A stretch of DNA of 64,000 nucleotides from Andrena cerasifolii (taxonomy: Eukaryota; Arthropoda; Insecta; Hymenoptera; Andrenidae). Under the pieces are notes generated by a model that did no database searches, was not told the origin of the DNA, and saw only the letters and a list, made by a program, of their open reading frames with translations. The position numbers and the translations under genes were made by a program. The stretch spans positions 22,891,433-22,955,432 of the forward strand of contig NC_135120.1 of NCBI RefSeq assembly GCF_050908995.1. The letters run 5' to 3'. Of this stretch, positions 25,701 through 34,187 are shown in pieces (the stretch's first letter is position 1; the number at the start of each line of letters is the position of its first letter).

Positions 25701-26171
25701 CAGGTAAGTTTGCTCAGGTGGTTTGTCAGGTGAGAAGTATACTCGAAGGAGTGTCTTATTGGATGGGGCAAGGTACAAAATATGGGGGTCATGGCGGACT
25801 GTTGAACCCTAGAATACTAGGTTTCTAGCTTTGTATATAAAAGGAAAGTTCTTCAAGGGATTTGAAAGCAAGTTTCTTCGCGTTTAAAGTCCCAGCGTAA
25901 TTAAAAGAGAGATCACTGCTCTTTCACTCCATCGACTCCCCCATATATTTGTCCACGTAACGTATCCAAAACACTCATCCTTCGCTTCTCAGAGAAATTC
26001 AATACGTGAGTGCGGAGCAGTCGACTGGTGACTAATGCAACGATTTTATTCGCACTGTTACAGTCGAAGGAGTCCTCGTCAGTGCTGAGCTGCGATATTT
26101 CCACCGACGACAAGTACATCGTGACGGGGTCGGGCGATAAGAAAGCCACCGTCTACGAAGTGATATACTGA
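22615..26171 (+). CDS. gro: Groucho/TLE transcriptional corepressor, C-terminal six exons (5' partial)
   Basis: Groucho is a nuclear corepressor recruited by Hairy/E(spl), Engrailed, Tcf and Runt-type factors through WRPW or eh1 peptides. Exons: 22615-22740, 23078-23360, 23610-23868, 24193-24468, 25100-25703, 26064-26171, all with GT-AG borders and compatible phases. They encode 551 residues plus a TGA stop. Residues 1-136 cover the CcN-type region (ISPAEREKYSRPRSP, SDGEKSDQDLVVDD) and the start of the SP region. Residues 137-222 are Pro/Gly/Ser-rich (PYPPHYPPPHHPPAG). Residues from about 223 on form the WD40 propeller, with seven blade cores visible: [49 protein letters not shown] and the terminal KKATVYEVIY. 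The N-terminal tetramerising Q domain and the GP region, roughly 170-200 residues in family members, are missing; they should lie upstream. The identification is certain from near-identity of the WD40 part to the family. Confidence 0.97.
22741..23077 (+). other. groucho intron enlarged by a hAT miniature element
   Basis: The intron is 337 bp. Removing the element (22796-23049) and one copy of its 8-bp duplication leaves about 75 bp, so most of the intron is transposon. Confidence 0.85.
22796..23049. mobile_element. hAT miniature element in a groucho intron
   Basis: A perfect 8-bp duplication ATTAAGAC lies at 22788-22795 and 23050-23057. The right end GGAACACTA is intact; the left end is altered (AAGAGCTCC). 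The body is 254 bp, of the shorter subfamily also seen at 14323-14602. Confidence 0.92.
23078..23360 (+). CDS. gro: groucho exon B (CcN/SP region)
   Basis: The acceptor is CCGATAG and the donor GTACGT. The exon begins QSDGEKSDQDLVVDD, the acidic casein-kinase-2-like block of the CcN region, and continues into Ser/Pro/Thr-rich sequence with SPRENGLDKLGP and SKPVTPTSA. It ends in phase 1. The acceptor lies 20 bp after the target duplication of a hAT miniature element. Confidence 0.93.
23610..23868 (+). CDS. gro: groucho exon C (SP region)
   Basis: The acceptor is GTCGACAG and the donor GTAAGT. It encodes a low-complexity linker rich in Gly, Ser, Pro and His (GGSSSGSGGLKPSSSS, then PYPPHYPPPHHPPAG), ending GVPGGKP just before the propeller. 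The linker is poorly conserved between insects, so the frame is supported mainly by phase agreement with both neighbours. Confidence 0.9.
24193..24468 (+). CDS. gro: groucho exon D (start of WD40 propeller)
   Basis: It opens with AYSFHVSSEGQMQPVPFPPD and carries IPRHARQINTLTHGEVVCAV and GKGCVKVWD, the conserved entry to the propeller, ending QRDNYIR split across the junction. A Gly/Ser stretch (NQGGSGSAKH) replaces the PGNK-type loop of other Groucho proteins. The donor is GTTGGT. Confidence 0.95.
25100..25703 (+). CDS. gro: groucho exon E (WD40 blades)
   Basis: This large exon of about 201 codons holds most of the propeller: [88 protein letters not shown] and [18 protein letters not shown]. 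It ends in phase 0 at ASIFQ with a GTAAGT donor. Conservation to the family is almost complete. Confidence 0.97.
26064..26171 (+). CDS. gro: groucho terminal coding exon F
   Basis: The acceptor is TTACAG. It encodes SKESSSVLSCDISTDDKY, IVTGSGDKKATVYEVIY and a TGA stop at 26169-26171. The C-terminal VYEVIY closes the last blade and is invariant in Groucho/TLE proteins. Confidence 0.97.
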   Translation, partial: SKESSSVLSCDISTDDKYIVTGSGDKKATVYEVIY

Positions 26172-27894
26172 ATCGTTGACTTGACGATGCGCTTCGACGC
26201 TGGACACTATCGGATGAGCCATGCTTTCATACTACTCTTGCACGAGAAAAATTGAAGAGACAGGCTTCCCTTTGCGAACAAACGAAAAGAAGCCTGTTCC
26301 GAGATCACGTACGAAAGCTACGGTCGACCGAGGAAGACCATTGGATGATCTCCATCCAGCTCCGCGGAAGGAAACTGTTTTTATCGTGAATTAAGTGATA
26401 TGTCGACAAGTGTTATATTTGTTAAATCTGGATTGCCTGGCAGCTCTCGTGAACGTACAAAGACAGTCGAAGCTGTGAAGAACTGATGTTATATTATATA
26501 GGTATAAATATATACATATATATATATAAAGATATATAAAGGTGGCAGAACGTTTTAGCTATTTAAGATTGTATAGAGCGCATGGTTATAAATAGATTGA
26601 AGGACGATAATTGAGTGAGACTACGCGTGTGATTGTTCCCTCGGGTGATTACGTGGAGCTCGGTCGTGTTCGACTTCGAGGCATGAAGTCGCTTGTGTAA
26701 TATGTTACTAATGTAATATAGAGTTTTACGGTTTAAGTATCGTGCATGTGAGACTGCGAGAGACGCGAGGTGTGCGAGTGTTATCCGACATTTCCACGTG
26801 CTTTACCATGGGACATGCCTGGACGATTTGTGGAGAGGAAGGGAGAGCACCAAGCTAGCGTGTAGACTCGTCAAAGTAGGAATGTATGTGTCGTGTTGCA
26901 GAATTCTACATAAATATACCGAGCAAACACGTAGAGGAAGAGCGTCTATGGTGGATAGCGTCTATAGGGCTAACGAAACAATCGATGTAACTCCGATCGT
27001 GCTGAGGCGTGCTAAAGGAACCTGAGACTTTGCGTGACCCTCGATATTTCCATTGCAAAAGAAACATAGGAAGAAGAAAAGGATAATTTGTACTCGTACG
27101 CCAAAGCCTGAGTTCGAACATTGTTTCTATTGCTATTCTCCGCGTCGCCACTACCGTCGCGCCTATGTTCGATAACTATGCAAGCTCTACGAAACGCACG
27201 GGAGAATGAGAGGAGGCGAAAGTACGTTCGATTTCCCGACAGTTTTCAGTAGCAGATACCTGTATGTAAACGGACGAAACGAGGAGAGACACGAAGCTTT
27301 CTCTGTCGCGTACCTCGGTCTTTACCGCGCGAAAGAGATCCTGTTATCCCACGTAAGGCGCAAGATTCTTAGTACATCGTACGCCGTTCGCGTGGAATCG
27401 CGCGTCTCGAACTGGTTCTCGAATAGAAAATCGAAGCCGAATGTATTTTTATGACTGACAGCCTTGTCACGCTGAGAAATATGAGCATAGATACGAACGT
27501 TTCGCTCTATTCGTACGGCGAACCGTGCACGGTGTACTGTATATGTTGTACCATTGTAAGGAAGCGAAAGTTTTACTCCTGTCCGCGTGTAACGAAACCT
27601 ATATACGTACTCGATGGAGATACAACAAAGAACTTAAGGGATGAACGAACGCCTAATGCGCGCCGTTTACTGCCATTCCGAGGCAAGATATGTCGTACAC
27701 GAATTAGAGACAACACGGGCTACGCTCACAGATGACACGTTTCTTTGCGAGATACTTTTGCGCCTGTCCCACGATGGCCCTAGGTTCTGACCGAACGACA
27801 CCCCAGTCGGCGAGAAAATCGTCTATAATCGTGATTGAATTTGTATCTGAACAAGGATCAAATTGCGCATTTAAGTACATACGGTAATAATAAA
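26172..27894 (+). other. Probable groucho 3' untranslated region
   Basis: This stretch after the groucho stop has no transposon and no convincing coding frame. It contains an AT dinucleotide run near 26505-26540. The first well-formed AATAAA that I noticed is at 27889-27894, in an A-rich run, and is the best candidate poly(A) signal. The end is inference. Confidence 0.45.
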
Positions 27895-29281
27895 AAAAAG
27901 AAAAAAGGAAAAAAAAAAGAGAAAAACGGTTTCTTCATGCCTGTCGAACGGCGTATGAAAATTTTCTAGGGTACTAGGTAGCGCGTTTATTATTCTCGGA
28001 ACTGAATGGCGAGAAAGCAGGGGATGCATAACGGAGAATTTATATTTTGTTACAGGATGACACACGTTTTACATTCGCTGTGTTCGTCGTAGAATCGACG
28101 CCTATAGACTGCCGCGTGAATTAACGTTAACGATCGCGGAGCGCGCATCGTAGCGCGGGACGGGGAAAGAATAGAGACGGGGAAACGAGAAAGGCAGGGC
28201 AGATTTTCGACGAGCACAGCTACGATGATAGACCAATAGAAACAACGATACCTCAAGAAGACTCAATAGTTAATTATCTCTTACGGATTAACTTGTACAG
28301 AATCGATATTCTTTTACAGTGAATGGTTACGCATACCCACGCAGATGCATACAGACAGACAGAAACAAAAAATAAACACTTACTCACCCACACGCAGAAA
28401 GACGCACTTAGGGAGAGGAGCAGCGATAACAGAAAGGAGGACAGTGATATGGCGGCTAGACATCCATCGCTATGATTCATAAATCGTGTCTCGTATTCAT
28501 TGAATTGTGTGTCTCCGTGCTCGCAGGTTTGCGCGCCGTGTGTACGAAAGTAAAGAGAATGCGTTTCTAGCAGAAGAAAAAAAAAACGACAAGTGTTAAT
28601 CCTTTCCAAGCACAGTTCATGTTGTTCCTATAGCTACGCGAAAATTGTTTCTTTCGACAATTAAATCATCTATATCTATATACACGCGAGGTTTTATTAA
28701 TCATCTACCCCTTCCCTCCTTCTTTATCTGACAACTCAACTTTCATAGGTTGGTGGTTACTCGTCTGTTTCAAGTTGCTTTTCAAACAATAGTCACGTAA
28801 GTAATAGTGCGTATTTCGAACGAAACATTTCGCATTCCTAGAGTTATAATTACTGTTATCTTATTAACAGCTTAAACTGAACCAATTTGCAATAGCGACG
28901 TACCGGGCACAGGATAGTAGAGGATACTTGAATTAAGAAAAGTATAGGAACAATGTCGATTACAAGCCTTTCATGTCGTTTCTCGTACTCATGCTTGCTC
29001 TACAATCGTGTGTAACATGTTGAAGAAAAGAAGAGAGTATGTACCTTGAAAAGTAATGAAAATCGACGCGCTGCTTTGAGCAAACTTTGGTTAAGGGTTC
29101 GATAACTCGGGCGGACAGTGTCGCCACCTAATTACACGAAGCCGATAACTGCACTAACCTCGAGTTTTAGCGGACCGCATCAATATGGCCTCCGGTAGCT
29201 GGTTCGCGCGCCCGCTCGCTAATGATTTGAGCAATTTTTGGAGGACGTGCAGGTGTACGTTGAAATAAACACTTAGCCGAG
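27895..29281. other. Intergenic region and likely MBD2/3 promoter/leader
   Basis: The region lies between the presumed groucho poly(A) site and the MBD2/3 start codon. It starts with A-rich sequence and is otherwise unique-looking, with no open frame resembling a protein. The MBD2/3 promoter must lie here, but I see no TATA box or clear initiator. Confidence 0.4.
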
Positions 29282-29412
29282 ATGAATATGTCTGTGGAGA
29301 AAAAGAAGTACCCGTCGGCGTTGCCAACGAACTGGCCGACGAGGGAGGAGACGGCCAGAAAGAGCCAAAACCAATTGTCATCCACGGGGAAGGTTGACGT
29401 TTATTACTACAG
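29282..29412 (+). CDS. MBD2/3 exon 1 (first half of MBD)
   Basis: It encodes MNMSVEKKKYPSALPTNWP and onward to KVDVYYY, ending two bases into a codon at a GTACGT donor. Compared with family members it has a slightly longer loop (QNQLSSTGKV where others have GLSAGKV). Confidence 0.9.
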
Positions 29413-31215
29413 GTACGTTAAGTCCGCGAATACTTTCCAATCGAAATAGTCTAAGAATAGACGGGGGCTCGCAATGCATATGAAGTGAATCGCAAACGAC
29501 ACTGGAATATTTATCGTTCAATTCTAACCTCAAGGATGTATGTTTATAAGCACTGGGCTCTTTTTTTTCTCGCCTCCAGCCGAGGAGTGAGAAGCGATGC
29601 GTCGTTGGTGCCACCGATACGGCAAACGGCATCCATTTTTAAACAACCAGTGACCATCTACAAGACCCAAGAAGGAAAGGTGAAGGACATCAAGCATGGG
29701 AATCAAGAGAAACCGAAGCAGGTTAGTGCTCGCTACTTGCTCCCTTTGCATATACACATTGAATTATTAAAATGTTAAGATACGTTTGATCGATGTTTCT
29801 CGCTGTTAATAATTCCCACTTAAAGAGAGCTACCGTAAACGATTGACTCTGTCTGATTCTTTACCTCGTCTACCGTGTCACCTACCGGCACATCGTATCG
29901 AATGTAAAATGTCACTGACTGGTTCTAATCGCATCGTACCTCCCTTCACGTGTACTAGCAACGCCCCGAGAGTTAATCGTGCGATCGTTGTAACTGTGAA
30001 CTCTATAATTTGTAATTTACTTTATTATGGCACTTAACATTATTCCTTGTAAATTCTCATGGTGTACCAATCATCGAATCGTTCGTTTAGGAAGGAGCCG
30101 ATAAAACTGATGGCAAATATGGCTCCCAAGATAAGCCTAAGCAGGTAACATTGTTCGATGTGCTTATGGAATCGTTATTGATTATGTGTTTGTTTGTTCC
30201 TTTCTCTAAATGGACTTACCTTGTTTCTGTATGAAATGTCGATGGCAAGCTAGTTGCGATCTTTGATCATTTCGGAAGCAGTTACGTAGTGCATGCGTCC
30301 TTAGGCCGCTCTGTGTTGTGCGAAACATTTCACAGGGCGTAGATCTGTAACAACCGTAATCCTTTAGTGCGATGTATAGAAGCTATTGTGTCGTTTAAAT
30401 GTTCCTCTGTGACGTTCCTTTGACCCTTTCACTATGTATAACGCATTCAACGTAATCCGTTGGAAATTCACAAGATTTAACAGTAAGTTGTAATTCTGCC
30501 TGTGATATGAAGTGAATATACCTTGCTTTTCTAATTAGACCATTCTTATGCGTGTTAAGCATTATCGTCGTTAGTACAGCACCGCAAAGCCTGTCAGCAA
30601 TACACAAGTGCGATACTTCTGATCTTGCAGCTGTTTTGGGAAAAGCGTTTGGAAGGTTTAAGGGCGTGCGACCCGGACGGTTACGAGTTCGACGGAATGG
30701 ATTTGCCGAAAAGTTTGAAGCCAGTTGGCCCGTACATTACGGAGGAAACGTTGCTTCAGAGCGTGGCGACGGCACTGCACGTCTCCTCTCACCCGGTCAC
30801 AGGACAGACGGGTTCAAAAACAGCTTTAGAGAAGAATCCCGGGGTATTTCTTAATCCCGATCAACCCCTCGTACAGGTAGAATAGATATTTAGATACCGG
30901 ATAGGGTGCTATCCTACTGTCAAGTCTTTGAAACCCCGCAAGAATACGTGTTATGTGTTACGTGTCAAATGTACATCGCGCACACCCTATGTAACGTAAA
31001 CAATTATGTACTGGAGGTTCGAAAGGGTATACTGGCGGAAACAGTGGCGACTTCGAGTGTAGCATTCAAGTCGAGATCATTACTTTCCCCAACAAACGGA
31101 ATTGTCCTTGTTTCAGGCCGTCTCGATAGCGGACGAGGATATAAAAAGGCAGGAAGACCGAGTTGCCCTGGCGAGGAAGAAATTACAAGACGCTCTACGG
31201 GCGATTCCCTCATAA
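29282..31215 (+). CDS. MBD2/3-type NuRD subunit with a truncated methyl-CpG-binding domain
   Basis: MBD2/3 proteins link the NuRD histone-deacetylase/remodelling complex to DNA in the nucleus. Exons: 29282-29412, 29580-29721, 30091-30144, 30631-30876, 31117-31215. They give 223 residues, with GT-AG borders and phases that agree. Residues 10-44 match the first half of the MBD (YPSALPTNWPTREETARKS, GKVDVYYYS). The next residues are RGVRSDASLVPPIRQTASIF, so the second half (family motif FRSKPQLARYLG) is absent. IRQTASIFKQPVT leads into the family-specific region. Exon 4 encodes LFWEKRLEGLRACDPDGYEF, LPKSLKPVGPYITEETLLQS and NPGVFLNPDQPLVQ. The C-terminal helix DEDIKRQEDRVALARKKLQ matches the coiled coil that binds p66/GATAD2. 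Start: first ATG of MNMSVEKKK; the ATG at 29288 is an alternative. Confidence 0.93.
29580..29721 (+). CDS. MBD2/3 exon 2 (SLVPPIRQTASIF block)
   Basis: The acceptor is TCGCCTCCAG after a T-rich tract. The first codon completes Ser. It encodes SRGVRSDASLVPPIRQTASI, then KQPVTIYKTQEGKVKD, ending GNQEKPKQ in phase 0 with a GTTAGT donor. The intron before it is only 167 bp, too short to hide the missing part of the MBD. Confidence 0.92.
30091..30144 (+). CDS. MBD2/3 microexon 3
   Basis: This 54-bp phase-0 exon encodes EGADKTDGKYGSQDKPKQ between a GTTTAG acceptor and a GTAACA donor. Its end resembles the end of exon 2 (HGNQEKPKQ versus YGSQDKPKQ). It could be skipped without shifting the frame, so it may be alternatively spliced. 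Confidence 0.75.
30631..30876 (+). CDS. MBD2/3 exon 4 (conserved MBD2/3 region)
   Basis: 82 codons in phase 0, acceptor CTTGCAG, donor GTAGAA. It holds the most diagnostic MBD2/3 sequence, LFWEKRLEGLRACDPDGYEF through FLNPDQPLVQ, including the region that contacts histone-deacetylase core subunits in NuRD. Confidence 0.96.
31117..31215 (+). CDS. MBD2/3 exon 5 (C-terminal coiled coil)
   Basis: The acceptor is TTTCAG. It encodes AVSIADEDIKRQEDRVALAR, then KKLQDALRAIPS and TAA. The heptad pattern matches the antiparallel coiled coil that recruits p66. The C-terminus is short; vertebrate relatives extend further. Confidence 0.95.
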   Translation, partial: AVSIADEDIKRQEDRVALARKKLQDALRAIPS

Positions 31216-31300
31216 GCTGTACAATTCTTTTTAGCTGTATTCTCATTCGCTCATCCCTAGTCCTAAGTTCGTTATAAATTATGTCACACCGATTTTTTAT

Positions 31301-31306
31301 AATAAA
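31301..31306 (+). promoter_or_regulatory. Poly(A) signal AATAAA of MBD2/3
   Basis: A canonical AATAAA lies 86 bp after the stop codon, followed by a T/G-containing stretch (TGTTTTGT). It implies a short 3' UTR of roughly 100 bp. Confidence 0.7.
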
Positions 31307-33155
31307 TGTTTTGTAAAGAAGCAATCGCGACCACTTAGCGTTACCACTCGCAACTCACGATGCGAGTTGAAGCCTCTATGAATCCCTTTAACTTGTCCTT
31401 ACCTCGCTGAAAATCAGTTCCCGGGCGCAGTAATAAATGGCGCACCTGCACCGTTATCGCGGCAATAAAATGCACCGGCTCGAGGATCGGTAGATTTACG
31501 AGGTTATTCGGAAATTTCGGGGGAAACGGTTCCGTGGACCGCGATAAAATCGGTGGACGCTCGAGGAGGAGGGTTCGTGGGCAGGTCAGCTGCCCCGCCA
31601 TAAAATCCAATTTCGCTTTTCGTTACGAGCTGCTGATAATACTGGCGGTTAAACACGGTGCTTATTCGCCATCTGCCCGGATTTTCGGTGTACACAGAAA
31701 ATTGAGAAGGGTCTCTCGCCAGTCAGGAGAATTTAGGAATTTCTTGGATCGCGGTTCGACAAGGTTGACGGGAAAGGCGCCACATCTGGCTTCGCACGGA
31801 CCGGAAGCCAGGCCGCACGAAACGATCCCCGAAGCGGGCGGTTCCGTGCGAGGAAAAGCAGTAACACGCTTACCACGGAGCCATATGCTGCGTTACATTA
31901 ATTGCGCCTGACGTTGCAACACTTTTACATTCATCTACAGCCGTACGAGCCTTGAAAGATACACCGTTAATTAATTACTCACCCTGTGGCGTATTACTAA
32001 GTAGGATTGATCACGTCCTGGCTAGTTACAAAAGGAAACTCGAGATAGTGATATCGAGGGACAAGTATGTACACAGTAGCTACCACAAAACTCGCAGTAT
32101 ATCCTGGAAAGGAACGATGTGTACTATTCATTAAAAAAAATGAATCGAAATTGTACAACTTAGCAACTCGCGTAAACCCTCTCTCCACGGACATGGCTGA
32201 TCCGCTCAAAAGAAGAGACGTTAGCTGTTTTAATTCACTCGCCCCCTAATAGATATATTTCGCGGGAGAGTGCCCCAGGACGCGAGAATCAGGGACTCTG
32301 TCAGAGCATTGAGAATAGCGACTCGCAGAAAGGAAGACCGCCGATTTTCTCGTCGACTACATTCCCGAGGCATCGTTCTCAGCGGACGACGGTAGCCTGG
32401 TGGCGTGCAGTTTTGCACGATACGCGCGCACCGTCGTCTGGGAATGGGTGCGTGCCCCGGGCCCCGCACAAAAGAATGCCCGGGCAGGTATACGGACGTC
32501 GGTCTTCAGGTAAGCACAAGCCAGGTAAGCCAGGTGGTAACCTCTTTTTTTCACTCCGTGCCTGCCCTCTCCTCTCTGCCATTCCCCGAATCCCGGCCTC
32601 CGTCCTTTTCTCATCGCCGCTCAACAGCTGTTTCCCTGTTCGCGAAGGGTCGTTCTCCCTTATTGTCAACTGGCCCTCGGCGCGAGACAGGGGAAACGGC
32701 GAGAGAGGCCCCCGGCGCAGACACATGTCCCACTTTAAATCGTTATAATTCGCCGAGCACGTTTCTAGATCCTGTCTAATCGGCCTTACGTGTCTCGTCT
32801 TTGGACGCGTACGCGTGTGCGAGCTCGCGGTGCCGGCGAAGGAAGTCTGATCGAGGATGTGACCTGAATATTCAGAACACATTGTCAAGGATACGGCGGT
32901 CGGAATCGGCCTTTTTACGCCGCCGTTAGGCTCGACGGGACACGTTTGGCAAACTGTAGGTAACTTTTCACGGGACGTGTAATAATTTTCAGGGATTTAT
33001 GTATCGAACGTATAAACGGACGGTGGAATTCTCTAGATACTTTGAGACTTTATTTATCGCTATTATCGTGGCACAGGATTTTCAGGCGCTGTGTGTCCGA
33101 TTAGGGAGATGAGCTGGAGCGAGGAAGACGTTCGCGAGGTGTGCTGCATTAGCAG
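31307..33155. other. Intergenic, no gene seen
   Basis: Unique CpG-containing sequence downstream of MBD2/3, without recognisable exons or elements. Confidence 0.55.
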
Positions 33156-33440
33156 TTAAGGGGACTAGGGAGTCGAAAAATCGATTTTTTTATGAAAATC
33201 TCGTATTTTTACGGACACTCTAAGAGGTTTGCTCCGAAATGGCACATGTTTTACACATCCCGTAATTTTTTCCAAGTCGATCTGAACCTCAATTCGTTCG
33301 CAATCAGGAAAAAAATGAAGAGTAACAAATATTCGAGGAAAACGCGTTTAAAGTTTCTGGGTAAAGGCGACTTAGAAAGGATAGTACTTTCGGAAAATGC
33401 AATAAAAAAGATCGATTTTTCGACTGCCTAGTTCCCTTAA
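33156..33440. mobile_element. piggyBac-like miniature element, family 1 (short copy)
   Basis: TTAA lies at both ends. The inverted repeats continue GGGGACTAGGGAGTCG and GGGAACTAGGCAGTCG, followed by AAAAATCGATTTTTTT. The body corresponds to part of the 5910-6602 element in reverse orientation (GTGTAAAACATGTGCCATTT there, its complement here). Confidence 0.8.
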
Positions 33441-33524
33441 GCAAGTAGTCTATGTACGCATTTAAAATAAAAGTGTCGAATTTCCTTTATCACGGTGAGT
33501 TTTCATTTACTACATTATCTCGAG

Positions 33525-34179
33525 CAGTGGCGGATTCAATGGGCGGTCGACGACCAGTAGCCGTTTGGGCCCTTGCCCAGGAGGCCCCATCTTCAAAAAA
33601 AATTATGATTATATCCAAACAATATAATTTCTCTTTCTGTACTACTACACTTACAAGGGAAGATCTCGAACGCGAAAATTAAAAAAATTCTGAAACTTTC
33701 TGAATATATAGGGGATTTCCTCCTGATTTCAACGCAATTTTTGTTTGCTGCCCAAATTCACTCGAAGAGGGTGGAATTAAACCCTGAAAATTCGGCTATT
33801 TTCCGATTTTGTGTTATAACTCGCGAACTGTAAGAGATAGAAAAAAAGTTTTAAGACAAAACTTACTTCTTTTAATTAGATCTAGCATTTGTTAAAAAAA
33901 ATATTTTATATTTCATGAGTTATAACACAAAATCGGAAAATAACCGGATTTTCAGGGGTCAGTTACATCCCCTTAGAGTGAATTTGGGCAGCAAACAAAA
34001 ATTCCGTTGTAATCGGGAGGAAATTCCCTACATATTCACAAAGTTTCAGAATTTTTTGAATTTTCGGGTTCAGGATATTCCCTTGTTAGCCCGTTTTCTA
34101 ATAAACTCTCTTCTTTTTCTCGACAAAATGGGCCTCTCGGAACGTCCCCTACCTGAGCCTCTTTCTAAATCCGCCGCTG
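33525..34179. mobile_element. hAT element, CAGTGGCGGATT termini
   Basis: A perfect 8-bp duplication ATCTCGAG lies at 33517-33524 and 34180-34187. Ends are CAGTGGCGGATT and AATCCGCCGCTG. Most of the 655-bp interior is a separate palindromic element. Confidence 0.9.
33653..34086. mobile_element. ACAAGGGAA palindromic element, copy nested in hAT
   Basis: Long inverted arms start ACAAGGGAAGATCTCGAACG and end TTCAGGATATTCCCTTGT. The centre contains GAGTTATAACACAAAATCGG and its complement. It is 434 bp with no coding frame. Confidence 0.82.
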
Positions 34180-34187
34180 ATCTCGAG

